Positions 26,754 through 35,523 of a stretch of 64,000 nucleotides of DNA are shown here, piece by piece. Position numbers and translations under genes: made by a program. Source of the stretch: Cyclobacteriaceae bacterium (GTDB taxonomy: Bacteria; Bacteroidota; Bacteroidia; Cytophagales; Cyclobacteriaceae); contig JAAUQL010000001.1 in assembly GCA_012033595.1 (NCBI GenBank), positions 1-64,000 on the forward strand. The letters are read 5' to 3'. Under the pieces are notes generated by a model. It worked only from the letters and a program-made list of their open reading frames with translations. It was not told the origin of the DNA and did not search any database. The first letter of the stretch is position 1. Each line of letters opens with the position of its first letter.

Positions 26754-28277
26754 ATGAAAAAAGAAGTGAGGGTAAGGTTTGCTCCCAGTCCGACAGGGGC
26801 ACTGCACATAGGGGGTGTGAGAACGGCATTGTACAATTATCTTTTTGCAAAAAAAAATAATGGCACTTTCATCCTCAGAATAGAAGATACTGACCAGACG
26901 CGATACGTGCCCGGCGCCGAAGAATACATTAAGGAAACTTTTAAATGGCTCGGCATAGAACCCGATGAAGGTGTAGGACACGGGGGCCCTCATGCCCCCT
27001 ACAGGCAATCTGAAAGAAAGGATATCTATTTAAAATATGCGCAACAACTGATCGATGCCGGTAGGGCTTACTATGCTTTTGATACCCCCGAAGAACTCGA
27101 TGCCATGCGCGAAAGGTTGAAACAAGCCAAAGCCGACAACCAGGTGTACGACAGCCTCTCGAGACAAACCATGAGGAATTCGCTAACGTTAGATGCGGAC
27201 GAAGTAAAACAAGTTATAGACCAAAAAGTCCCCTATGTCATTAGGCTAAAGGTAGATCGAAACCAGGAAATAGGTCTGGTGGACATGATCCGCGGCCAGG
27301 TGACTGTGAGCTCAGACCATATCGACGACAAAGTGCTGATGAAGTCTGATGGCATGCCCACCTACCATCTGGCCAATGTCATAGATGACCACCTCATGAA
27401 TATTTCGCATGTGATCAGGGGAGAAGAGTGGCTGCCCAGTGCTCCGCTTCATGTATTGTTGTACCAATATTTTGGATGGGCCGACAGCATGCCGCAATTT
27501 GCTCACCTGCCGCTGTTGCTAAAGCCCGACGGCAACGGCAAATTAAGCAAACGCGATGGCGACAAACACGGATACCCGGTTTTTCCACTCGAATGGACAG
27601 ACCCAACTGGCGGCGAAAAATCAATGGGTTTTCGAGAGCAAGGCTATCTGCCCGAAGCCATCCTGAATTTTTTGGCCTTTTTGGGTTGGAATCCCGGTAC
27701 CGAGCAAGAGCTGTTCACGCTCCATGAACTGGTGCAGCATTTTAGCATAGAAAGAATCAATAAGTCTGGAGCCAAGTTCGATATCGAAAAGGGCAAATGG
27801 TTCAACCAGCAATATCTTAAAAATGTTCCTGACACTACCCTTGCCTCGGGGCTGATGACCATTTTGACCAGAGAAAATATAAGTTGCAGCCAGGAAAAGG
27901 CCGCGGCCATTTGTGGGTTAATGAAAGAGCGTGTCACTTTTCCTCAAGAAATCTGGACTACCGGTCAGTTTTTCTTTTTTCAACCTGAGGCCTACGACGA
28001 AAAGGTGATTCAGAAAAAGTGGAATGAGGAAGCAAAAACGATCATTGGAGATTATGCCAAAGCGCTCAGCGCAGCAGATACGCTCACGTCCGATTTGGCG
28101 TTAAGCATATTGCATGACGTGCTTGAGCGACATGGTGTGGGCGCAGGCAAGGTGATGCAGGCACTGCGCGTGGCAATCACAGGGTTGGCCGGTGGCCCCG
28201 ATCTAATGCCTGTCATTGCGGTATTGGGCAAAGAGGAAACCATAAAGCGGATAGAGCACGCCCTCAAAAGCATATAG
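26754..28277 (+). CDS. gltX: Glutamyl-tRNA synthetase
   Basis: GltX charges tRNA-Glu. The 507-residue class I synthetase shows the HIGH-type motif PSPTGALHIGGVRTAL (11-26), FILRIEDTDQTR, HVIRGEEWLPSAPLH and the KMSKS-type KLSKRDG near residue 262. Length and order are normal and the frame is intact. A small acidic-tailed protein gene follows after two bases. Confidence 0.97.
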   Translation: MKKEVRVRFAPSPTGALHIGGVRTALYNYLFAKKNNGTFILRIEDTDQTRYVPGAEEYIKETFKWLGIEPDEGVGHGGPHAPYRQSERKDIYLKYAQQLIDAGRAYYAFDTPEELDAMRERLKQAKADNQVYDSLSRQTMRNSLTLDADEVKQVIDQKVPYVIRLKVDRNQEIGLVDMIRGQVTVSSDHIDDKVLMKSDGMPTYHLANVIDDHLMNISHVIRGEEWLPSAPLHVLLYQYFGWADSMPQFAHLPLLLKPDGNGKLSKRDGDKHGYPVFPLEWTDPTGGEKSMGFREQGYLPEAILNFLAFLGWNPGTEQELFTLHELVQHFSIERINKSGAKFDIEKGKWFNQQYLKNVPDTTLASGLMTILTRENISCSQEKAAAICGLMKERVTFPQEIWTTGQFFFFQPEAYDEKVIQKKWNEEAKTIIGDYAKALSAADTLTSDLALSILHDVLERHGVGAGKVMQALRVAITGLAGGPDLMPVIAVLGKEETIKRIEHALKSI

Positions 28278-28279
28278 CC

Positions 28280-28489
28280 ATGGGAGGAAAAAGAAAATCA
28301 TTGGACAAAAAAAAACCCGACGTCAGCAAAGAACTGGAAGGACTGGAGATCAACATCAATTCGCTGGGGATGATTCAGTCTACCATGGATATAGATAAGA
28401 TCAATGAATTTCTGGATACCCATGTCGAGGATAAAAAGCTCAAAGACCAAGAGCCAAGCGGCAAAACCGACGATCAGGAAGCAAATTAA
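28280..28489 (+). CDS. Small conserved-looking hypothetical protein after gltX
   Basis: This is a 69-residue, highly charged protein with no membrane segment: a Lys-rich start (MGGKRKSLDKKK), a middle segment with ELEGLEININSLGMIQSTM and DIDKINEFLDTHV, and an acidic tail. I do not recognise it. The start is two bases after the gltX stop, and in my reading the codon use is ordinary, so I believe it is real. Confidence 0.6.
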   Translation: MGGKRKSLDKKKPDVSKELEGLEININSLGMIQSTMDIDKINEFLDTHVEDKKLKDQEPSGKTDDQEAN

Positions 28490-28892
28490 AAAAAGCAGAA
28501 CTCCCCATGCCAGACTTAAACACAGCAAGCCAATTTGAGCTGAAAGGCCATGATTGTTTCTATCTTTTATTTGATAAAAAGATAGTAAGCTAATATAAAT
28601 CATGGCCAAACAATACTTGCTTACACTTTCCCACCTCACCCTCACTTCATTGTCGGTCTGGCGCTGATTTTTGGAAAAAAAGCCACCCTATATTTTCAAT
28701 TAAGGGCTGTTTTTGGAAAAAAATGGAGAAAGAAGGAGAGGTGATATCAGGCAAATGGGTGATAATGTTTACGGGCTTGCAGTGCATGCTGAAGAAATCA
28801 CATGCATGGGAATGGGTGGAGTGATGAACGCAAAAAAAGCCGGGATGAACCGGCTTTTTTAGCTATAATAACCAGGTAAACCGCTACTTGGC
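28490..28892. other. 403-bp intergenic region with a hairpin and a terminator
   Basis: No gene is recognised. A hairpin with arms CTATCTTTTAT and ATAAAAAGATAG (one bulge) lies at 28560-28585, and a bidirectional terminator at 28833-28860. The rest looks unstructured. Confidence 0.5.
28833..28860. terminator. Bidirectional intrinsic terminator
   Basis: AAAAAAGCCGG and CCGGCTTTTTT form an 11-bp inverted repeat around GATGAA. With A on one side and T on the other, it can stop both the gltX transcript and the convergent VWA gene. Confidence 0.85.
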
Positions 28893-30805
28893 TCACTTGC
28901 GCGATGCCAAAAACCTCGATGACTCTACCAGGCGGATAAATTCACTGCGGTAGCCATCTGCATCCTTACCACGGGCTTTTTGGGCCAGTTCCAAAACCGA
29001 TGCCACATCAGCCTCCTGTGAAAAAGCCGACTCGCGGAGCAACATACCAAACTCAGCAACCGCCGCCGACCATAGGAAGTTGTCGGAAGCTTTGTCCCAA
29101 GCCAGGTTTTTGTCCGGCACGGTGGTCGAAATCAGTTTGCTTGTGTTACCATCAGGCGCTTTGTAGCGCAGTTTCAGGGTCATCAATTCCCCGGTCATGC
29201 TGGCGGTTTTGAGCCCCTGACTGTCCTGGTATTTCAGCGGATCTACTGTTTTAATAAAGGTACTTTCCACACCGACGGGTATGATTTCGTACAGGGCGGT
29301 GACGGTATGGCCACTTCCCAATTCGCCGGCGTCCTTTTTGTCATCATTGAAGTCCTCGTCCTTCAATCTGCGGTTTTCGTAACCGATCAGGCGATAGGCC
29401 TGCACTTTGGCCGGATTGAACTCGATCTGGAGTTTCACATCTTTGGCGATCGTAAATAATGTGCCACCAAACTCATTGACAAATACCTTTTTGGCTTCCT
29501 GGAGGTTGTCGATGTAGGCATAGTTGCCATTGCCTTTGTCGGCGAGTATCTCCATTTTGTCATCTTTGTAGTTGCCCATTCCAAAGCCGACCACGGTGAG
29601 GAAAACCCCTTTTTCGCGTTTTTCTTCTATCAAACGTTCCATTTCGGCATTGCTGGACGCACCCACATTAAAGTCGCCGTCGGTGGCCAGGATAATCCGG
29701 TTGTTGCCTTCATGTTTAAAATTTTGTAATGCCACTTCATAGGCCAACTGTATGCCCGCTCCACCAGCAGTAGAACCGCCAGCCTCCAGTTGATCGAGCG
29801 CTGCTATAATTTTTCCTTTTCTGTTCCAGCAGTAGATGGCAGCACGAGCCCCGCTGCACCGGCATAAACTACAATGGCCACGCGATCTACGGCACGCATT
29901 TGATCCACCAGCATTTTAAAGGCCGATTTCAGCAATGGCAGTTTATTCATGTCTTGCATGGAACCCGATACATCGATGAGAAATACCAGGTTGGAAGCCG
30001 GCAGATGGTCGGTGGGGATAATTTTGCCTTGCAAACCGATATGAACCAGCTTGTGCTGAGGACTCCACGGACAAGCGGCGATCTCGGTATTGACAGAAAA
30101 TGGAATATCGCCTTTGGGCTGAGGGTAGTCATAATTAAAGTAGTTGATCATTTCCTCAATGCGTACCGCATCAACCGGGGGCTTTTGGCCATTGTTCAGA
30201 AAACGGCGAAGGTTAGCATAAGAGGCCACATCTACATCGATCGAGAAAGTGGACAAAGGATTTTTGGTGGCTTTCAAAAATTCATTTTCATGAATGGTGG
30301 TGTAGCCTTCTGTATTGAAATCGGGCAGCGGCACATCCATATCCAACTCCATTTCATCCATTACTTCATAGGCCATAGGCGCAAGTTCCGTTTTTGCCTG
30401 TGTCCTTTTGGCCTTTCTACCACCATGTACCTGCGCTACCGAGCCAGTTACGCTATGCTTGTTTTGCTCTGCATAGCCAATCACCACCACCTCCTGAAGA
30501 GCACCTACATCTTCCTTCAGCACCACATCAATGGTTTTTTTGGCTTCTACCAGCACCTCTTCGGTCACGTAACCTACCGATGAAAACACCAATATGGCAG
30601 TTTCGCCGGCTACAGCAATGTGGTATTTGCCATCTACATTGCTCACCGTGCCCCGTGGGCTTCCTTTTTCAATAATATTTACCCCGGGTATGGGCAGGCC
30701 GTCATGTGCAGAGGTAATGGTGCCGCTGATGTTAATTTGCTTTACTTCTGTAAAGCTGCTAGCCGAAATCAGAAGCATGGCGAGAAATAAATTGATCTTT
30801 TTCAT
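28893..30805 (-). CDS. VWA-domain protein with SusC-type N-terminal module, frame broken at about 29810
   Basis: The repaired protein is about 637 residues: a signal peptide (KINLFLAMLLISASSF), a CarboxypepD_reg-like domain (ISGTITSAHDGLPIPGVNI ... SSVGYVTEEVLV), a segment like a SusC TonB-box lead (EVVVIGYAEQNKHSVTGS), then a YfbK-type von Willebrand A region. The VWA metal site begins with VFLIDVSGSMQ (DxSxS) and continues after the frameshift with TDGDFNVG. The ORF halves lie in different frames and meet at the run 29810-29814, where one added base joins TEKEK to IIAALDQLEAGGSTAG. It is divergent from an ECF sigma factor gene whose partner shares the same N-terminal module. Role unknown; cell-surface binding or signalling is plausible. 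Confidence 0.8.
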
Positions 30806-30955
30806 ATACAAAAAATTTTAGTTTTGAAGTTTTTTGGGATAGGATGCAGCACTTGCTTGTATTCCATAAATTTTTTTTGGAATTTTTACTTTTTCATATT
30901 CAATCCCCTCAGAGTTTGCTTATTCGATCAATGTTGGCAGTAAAATCCCCCGCTC

Positions 30956-31549
30956 ATGTTTTTTAAACCCAAAGGAGGGAACTCAACCGAAACGGATGAA
31001 GCCTTGATGACCCGATTTAAAGCTAGTGGCGACCTGGAAGTCCTGGGCAGGCTCTACGGAAAGTACCTGCATTTGGTCTATGGCGTGTGCCTCAAATACC
31101 TGGGTGATCGCGAAGCTGCTCAGGATGCCACCATGCAAATATTCGAAAAGCTGATTGTGGAAATCCCGAAACGGGAAATACAAAACTTTAAACCCTGGCT
31201 GCACGTGACTACAAAAAACCATTGCCTGATGCAACTGCGCAAAGTGAAAGCCTGGAATATGCAAATGGAAAAAGCTGTAAAAGAAGAGCGGTACGTTATG
31301 GAAAATGCCGGGGAGTTGCATCTTAATGATGAAGAGATTTTAGAGCATAACCTGGAAGTGCTCAGGCAGTGTATCGAAAACTTAAAAGACGAGCAAAAAG
31401 CCTGTGTAAGCATGTTTTACCTTCAAGAAAAATGTTATCAGGAAATCTCTGACTGTCTGAGTGTAGATTTGAAAAAAGTGAAGAGCTATATCCAAAACGG
31501 AAAGCGGAATTTGAAAATTTGTATGGAAAACCATGGCTCACAAGCATAG
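30956..31549 (+). CDS. ECF-type RNA polymerase sigma factor
   Basis: This 197-residue sigma-70 factor has region 2 (LGRLYGKYLHLVYGVCLKYLGDREAAQDATMQIFEKL, about 36-72) with the DA/Q-type promoter-melting segment, and region 4 with the helix-turn-helix YLQEKCYQEISDCLSVDLKKVKSYIQNGKRNLK near the C-terminus. Regions 1.1, 3 and the rest are missing, as in ECF factors. It overlaps the next gene by 17 bases, which encodes its likely membrane anti-sigma factor. Confidence 0.9.
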   Translation: MFFKPKGGNSTETDEALMTRFKASGDLEVLGRLYGKYLHLVYGVCLKYLGDREAAQDATMQIFEKLIVEIPKREIQNFKPWLHVTTKNHCLMQLRKVKAWNMQMEKAVKEERYVMENAGELHLNDEEILEHNLEVLRQCIENLKDEQKACVSMFYLQEKCYQEISDCLSVDLKKVKSYIQNGKRNLKICMENHGSQA

Positions 31550-32894
31550 ACATATCACCCCGCCGGAGGCATACCGCCGATATCTCGATGGCTTAATGTC
31601 AGCACGGGAGCGCCATGAATTTGAAAAAACCATGCTCAATGACGATTTCGAAAGTGAAGCACTTGAGGGTCTGGCTGACCTGAACAAATCCCGGTTCAAA
31701 AAAGACCTTTCTGCCCTCCAAAGCGAACTCCGCACCAAAACCTCTACAGATACCGTATGGAAATATTGGAGGCTTGCTGCAGTATTTTTGCTTTTGGCGG
31801 CCTTTTCCTTTTCCGTTTATTACCTCATCGATTCCGGTGCCCCGACAGAAATTAGCCAATCAAAAAAAACACCAACGAACAATTCGGCTAAAAATCCGGA
31901 CGAACAAACAGCCCAGGGCGACAGCGCCACAAAGGGCTATGGCGAAGAACTCGCCCTGCAACAGCAGCCTGCTGCCAATGAACGTGAGCCGATTGAAAAA
32001 ACAAAACCAAATCTGCCAGCCTTGGCACCTGCCACGCCTGCTCCCATCATCAGCGAAACCATGGATGAAGAAGTATTCACTGACCAAAACCTGAAGAGGG
32101 ATTTGGAAAAACCAGAAATTTTCGAGGAAGAAGCAGAAGCAAGTGAGGCAACTATCGCAGAAGATATTTTCATAAAAGGTGTACCAACAGCCGAAATGGC
32201 CAGGAAAAAGAAATCGATGCCTGGCAGCGCAGCTAGCATGGCTCGAACCAGCACCACCCGAACCATCAGTGGCAAGGTGACTTCGTCTGAAGACGATGAA
32301 GCATTGCCCGGCGTAATCGTGATGGTGAAGGGTACCCAGGTGGGTACTGTCACCGATGTGAATGGCCTCTTTGAGATATCGGTGCCCACTGATACCGCCA
32401 GTTTGTTACAGTTTAGCAGTGTAGGTTATGTCCGGGAAGAAATCCAGGCAGAAAACCAAAGTGAAGTGAATGCTACTTTGCAACCCGACATTACCGCCTT
32501 GAATGAAATAGTGGTAATAGGCTATGGCACCCTGTACAAACATGATGTGTCCGGTTCCATTTCTACAGTAGAGGATGTCCCCGAAGCCTACAGCTATATG
32601 CCTCCTTCGCCGGAGGATGGAGCTGCGGCATACAAGGAGTATATCAAAAACAATATACGCTATCCGGCATCGGGAAGGCCAGATGGGATAAAAGGTGTGG
32701 TGAAATTAAAATTTAAGGTGAGGCCTGACGGAAGTATAGAAGATTTGAGGGTGGTGAGGAGTTTGGGGAAGGATTTTGACCAGGAAGCGATACGACTGAT
32801 AAAAGAGGGGCCGCGATGGAAGGCAGCGCAGGAAAATGGCACCAAGGTGATGAGAGAGGTTAACATGAAAATCAGATTTAAACCCAATGAATAA
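31533..32894 (+). CDS. Anti-sigma-like membrane protein with CarboxypepD_reg and TonB C-terminal domains
   Basis: This 453-residue fusion has a cytoplasmic N-terminus (about 1-75) where an ECF anti-sigma domain would be, one membrane helix (WRLAAVFLLLAAFSFSVYYLI), a Lys/Pro/Glu-rich periplasmic spacer, a CarboxypepD_reg domain (TISGKVTSSEDDEALPGV ... FSSVGYVREEI), a SusC-like lead segment (EIVVIGYGTLYKHDVSGSIS) and a C-terminal TonB domain (GVVKLKFKVRPDGSIEDL, EAIRLIKEGPRWKAA). The TonB domain normally energises outer-membrane receptors. The plan suggests a protein that senses a periplasmic or receptor-linked signal and holds the sigma factor, but the N-terminus lacks a zinc-type Cys/His motif, so that role is an inference from position. 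Confidence 0.75.
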   Translation: MAHKHRHITPPEAYRRYLDGLMSARERHEFEKTMLNDDFESEALEGLADLNKSRFKKDLSALQSELRTKTSTDTVWKYWRLAAVFLLLAAFSFSVYYLIDSGAPTEISQSKKTPTNNSAKNPDEQTAQGDSATKGYGEELALQQQPAANEREPIEKTKPNLPALAPATPAPIISETMDEEVFTDQNLKRDLEKPEIFEEEAEASEATIAEDIFIKGVPTAEMARKKKSMPGSAASMARTSTTRTISGKVTSSEDDEALPGVIVMVKGTQVGTVTDVNGLFEISVPTDTASLLQFSSVGYVREEIQAENQSEVNATLQPDITALNEIVVIGYGTLYKHDVSGSISTVEDVPEAYSYMPPSPEDGAAAYKEYIKNNIRYPASGRPDGIKGVVKLKFKVRPDGSIEDLRVVRSLGKDFDQEAIRLIKEGPRWKAAQENGTKVMREVNMKIRFKPNE

Positions 32895-32895
32895 A

Positions 32896-32917
32896 AAAAG
32901 GCCAATGAAGGCCTTTT
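32896..32917 (+). terminator. Intrinsic terminator of the sigma/anti-sigma operon
   Basis: AAAAGGCC and GGCCTTTT form a stem around AATGAA, beginning one base after the stop codon of the anti-sigma-like gene. Confidence 0.75.
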
Positions 32918-33008
32918 CACATGTTGCATAAAAATCAACGCCGTAGTGAGTGCAAGTTAATGCCGGGATATTTATCCGCTATGTGTGCGATGAACCAGAT
33001 TTTTGAAT

Positions 33009-33569
33009 TTATGCGGTTTGTCCCTCATGGACACCTTCGGCAAATTCCTCTATCATCTTTTTATTGAAAGCAGGCAGGTCTTCCGGCGAGCGGCTGGTGG
33101 TCAGTCCATTGTCCACTACCACTTCCCGATCTATCCAGGTAGCGCCAGCATTTTCGAGGTCGGTACGCAATGAAGGGTAGGAGGTGAGCTTGCGCTGCTC
33201 AAGAGCGCCAGTTTCTATCAGCAATTGTGGTGCATGACAAATGGCCGCAATGGGCTTTCCTTGTTCGAAAAAGGATTTGGCAAATTCTATGGCATCTTTA
33301 TTTTTTCGGAGCTGGTTGGGGTTCATCACGCCGCCAGGCAACATCAGGCCATCATATACTTCAGGATCGGCATCTATGAGCTGGTGGGTAACATCATATG
33401 AACTTCCCCAGTTGTCCTTGGCCCAGGCCTTTACCTTTCCACCATTTGGTGCGATCACCTCTACAGTAGCTCCGGCTTGTTCAAGGGCTTTTTTTGGTTC
33501 GGTAAATTCCACTTCTTCAAAACCATCTGTCAGCAGTATGGCTATTTTTTTATTTCTTAAATCTTTCAT
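33009..33569 (-). CDS. PfpI/YhbO-type DJ-1 superfamily protein
   Basis: The 186-residue protein has the class I glutamine-amidotransferase-like fold of the PfpI/DJ-1 group. Glu of GFEEVEFTEP, and the nucleophilic Cys in AAICHAPQLLIETG (C near residue 110, His next), are present. Family members act as proteases, glyoxalases or protein deglycases; the assignments are disputed. I use ATG 33569 (MKDLRNKKIAIL); the upstream codons to 33638 add a Cys/Tyr-rich stretch without family support. Confidence 0.88.
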   Translation of the reverse strand: MKDLRNKKIAILLTDGFEEVEFTEPKKALEQAGATVEVIAPNGGKVKAWAKDNWGSSYDVTHQLIDADPEVYDGLMLPGGVMNPNQLRKNKDAIEFAKSFFEQGKPIAAICHAPQLLIETGALEQRKLTSYPSLRTDLENAGATWIDREVVVDNGLTTSRSPEDLPAFNKKMIEEFAEGVHEGQTA

Positions 33570-33885
33570 TACGATAAAATTTTCGATTGTACATTTATAA
33601 AGCTGATAATAAAGACAACAGAACCATGCCAGGCTCAATATCTGGCTTTACACCCGTTATTAGGCCTTCTGGTGTGCATGGATGTTCACAATCGATGAAG
33701 GAATTTCCACAATGATTTTGATATCGGTTGACCTTTTAGTTTAAAATCCATGCCCCATAAAGACTTTAAAACTTTTGGAATCATCCGCTGAAACAACTCT
33801 TTTTCCGCTTGTGCTAATTTGTCGATTTCCTGTGTGCGACATGTTTTATATTTAGGGATAATCACGATCCCGATTTTACAAAATA
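33570..33885. other. 316-bp divergent intergenic region, nothing recognised
   Basis: It separates the PfpI-like gene from the glycosyltransferase gene. I see no ORF, strong inverted repeat or convincing TAnnTTTG box in the expected positions. Confidence 0.4.
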
Positions 33886-35428
33886 ATGAAACAAAAAATT
33901 AAAAGCTTCCTAGCCACTTACTGGATATTGATGCTTATGGTAGCGATAAAATTCGCCTTGCAGTACCTACTGGTGAATCCGGCATATGAACTGCACCGAG
34001 ACGAATTTCTTCATCTCGACCAGGCCAACCACCTAAGTGCAGGCTATATCTCCGTCCCTCCATTTACTGCTTTTCTCTCCAAAATCATATACTGGCTGGG
34101 TGGCGGGCTCTTTTGGATCAGGTTTTTCCCGGCGTTATTTGGTGCAGCAACCATAGTTTTTGCCTGGCTCATAGTGGAGGCAATGGATGGAAAATTGCCG
34201 GCCAAAATACTGACTAGTATATTTTTGCTATTTTCTATCCTGCTCAGGATCAATGTGCTCTATCAGCCAAATGCTTTGGATGTGCTCGTCTGGACAATTA
34301 TATTTTATTTATTGATCCGATATATCAGAAAGCAGGAAAACATGCTTCTTTTGGCATTTGGCTGTGGTGGTGGCCCTGGGGTTTTACAACAAGTATAACC
34401 TCGTCTTTTTGATCGTGGGTCTGGCTGCCGGCTTGATATTGACGTCGCAGAGGGCCGTTTTTACCAGAAGTGGGCTTTATCTGGCTGCCCTGCTTTGTAT
34501 CCTCCTGCTGCTGCCGAATATCCTATGGCAGATCAATCATCAATTCCCTGTTTTGCTTCATATGCGAGTATTGCACCAAAGACAACTGGTACACGTCGAT
34601 AGGTTGGGTTTTCTTTTGGATCAAATTAAGTTCGGATTGCTGGGCTTTCTGGCGATCCCAGCCTTATGGGGCTTGGTTTTTTACAAGCCTTTCCGTCCAT
34701 ATCGCTTTGTATTGTTCACTTATCTCACGGTGATGATCCTGTTCGTCATCAGCCGTGGCAAAAACTACTATGCCATAGGTCTGTACCCTGTGTTGTTTGC
34801 CCTGGGCGCAGTATATCTTGAACGGATATCAAAAGGTCAGATCATTTGGATATTTCCAGCATTGGGGGTGGTCAATATTGTGGCCATCTTGGCGATCGTA
34901 CCATTTTTAATGCCACTTAAGAGCCCGGAACAGATCGTGGCCAATCCCGGAATATTCGAAAAAGTAGGTATGTTGCGTTGGGAAGATGGAAAAAACCATG
35001 ACTTGCCGCAAGACTTTGCCGATATGCTTGGCTGGCGCGAGATGGCCGCGAAGGCAGCACAAGCTTTCGAAATGATCCCAGAGGCAGAGCAGCAACAAAC
35101 GCTGGTGTTTTGTGACAATTATGGTCAGACAGGAGCGGTGAACCACTATAACAGAGGTCGTATGCCCGAGGCACATTCTTTTACTGCCGACTATATATTC
35201 TGGCTTCCAAAGCTGGATACGATCCGAAATATCGTTTTTGTGGGGGAGCTACCGGACAAAGAGGTGGTGGACATGTTCGAAGAGTACCGTTGGATAGGCA
35301 AAGTGGAAAACACATTTGCCCGCGAACATGGCACAAACATTTATTTACTACTTGGTGGTTCTGATGCAGTAACCCGCTTTTTTTATCAAGAAGCTGAAGA
35401 GCGAAAAAAGAATTGGGATATTTTTTAA
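33886..35428 (+). CDS. GT39-type membrane glycosyltransferase, frame broken at about 34358
   Basis: The repaired protein is about 513 residues with many membrane helices, as in the PMT/ArnT-like glycosyltransferase family 39, which uses polyprenyl-phosphate sugars. The first periplasmic loop carries the ELHRDEFLHLDQANHL segment, with the acidic D/E residues expected near the catalytic site, then FWIRFFPALFGAATIVFAW. The frame changes at the T run 34357-34359; removing one T gives LLALAVVVALGFYNKYNLVF without a gap. The acceptor is unknown. It stands alone, with the PfpI-like gene divergent and the VCBS lipoprotein gene downstream. Confidence 0.8.
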
Positions 35429-35483
35429 GTTGGCAGCAGTGTAATTTGAAACCGTAAACGGCTTGATGGTAAATATTATACGC

Positions 35484-35491
35484 TAATTTTG
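35484..35491 (+). promoter_or_regulatory. Candidate promoter of the VCBS lipoprotein gene, TTGA - N18 - TAATTTTG
   Basis: TAATTTTG fits TAnnTTTG and lies 32 bases before the ATG at 35524. A TTG at 35463-35465 is 18 bases further up, the expected -33 position, making this the best-formed promoter candidate in the window. Confidence 0.55.
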
Positions 35492-35523
35492 AATTATGTG
35501 AAGTAGCGTTGAATTTAGAATTT

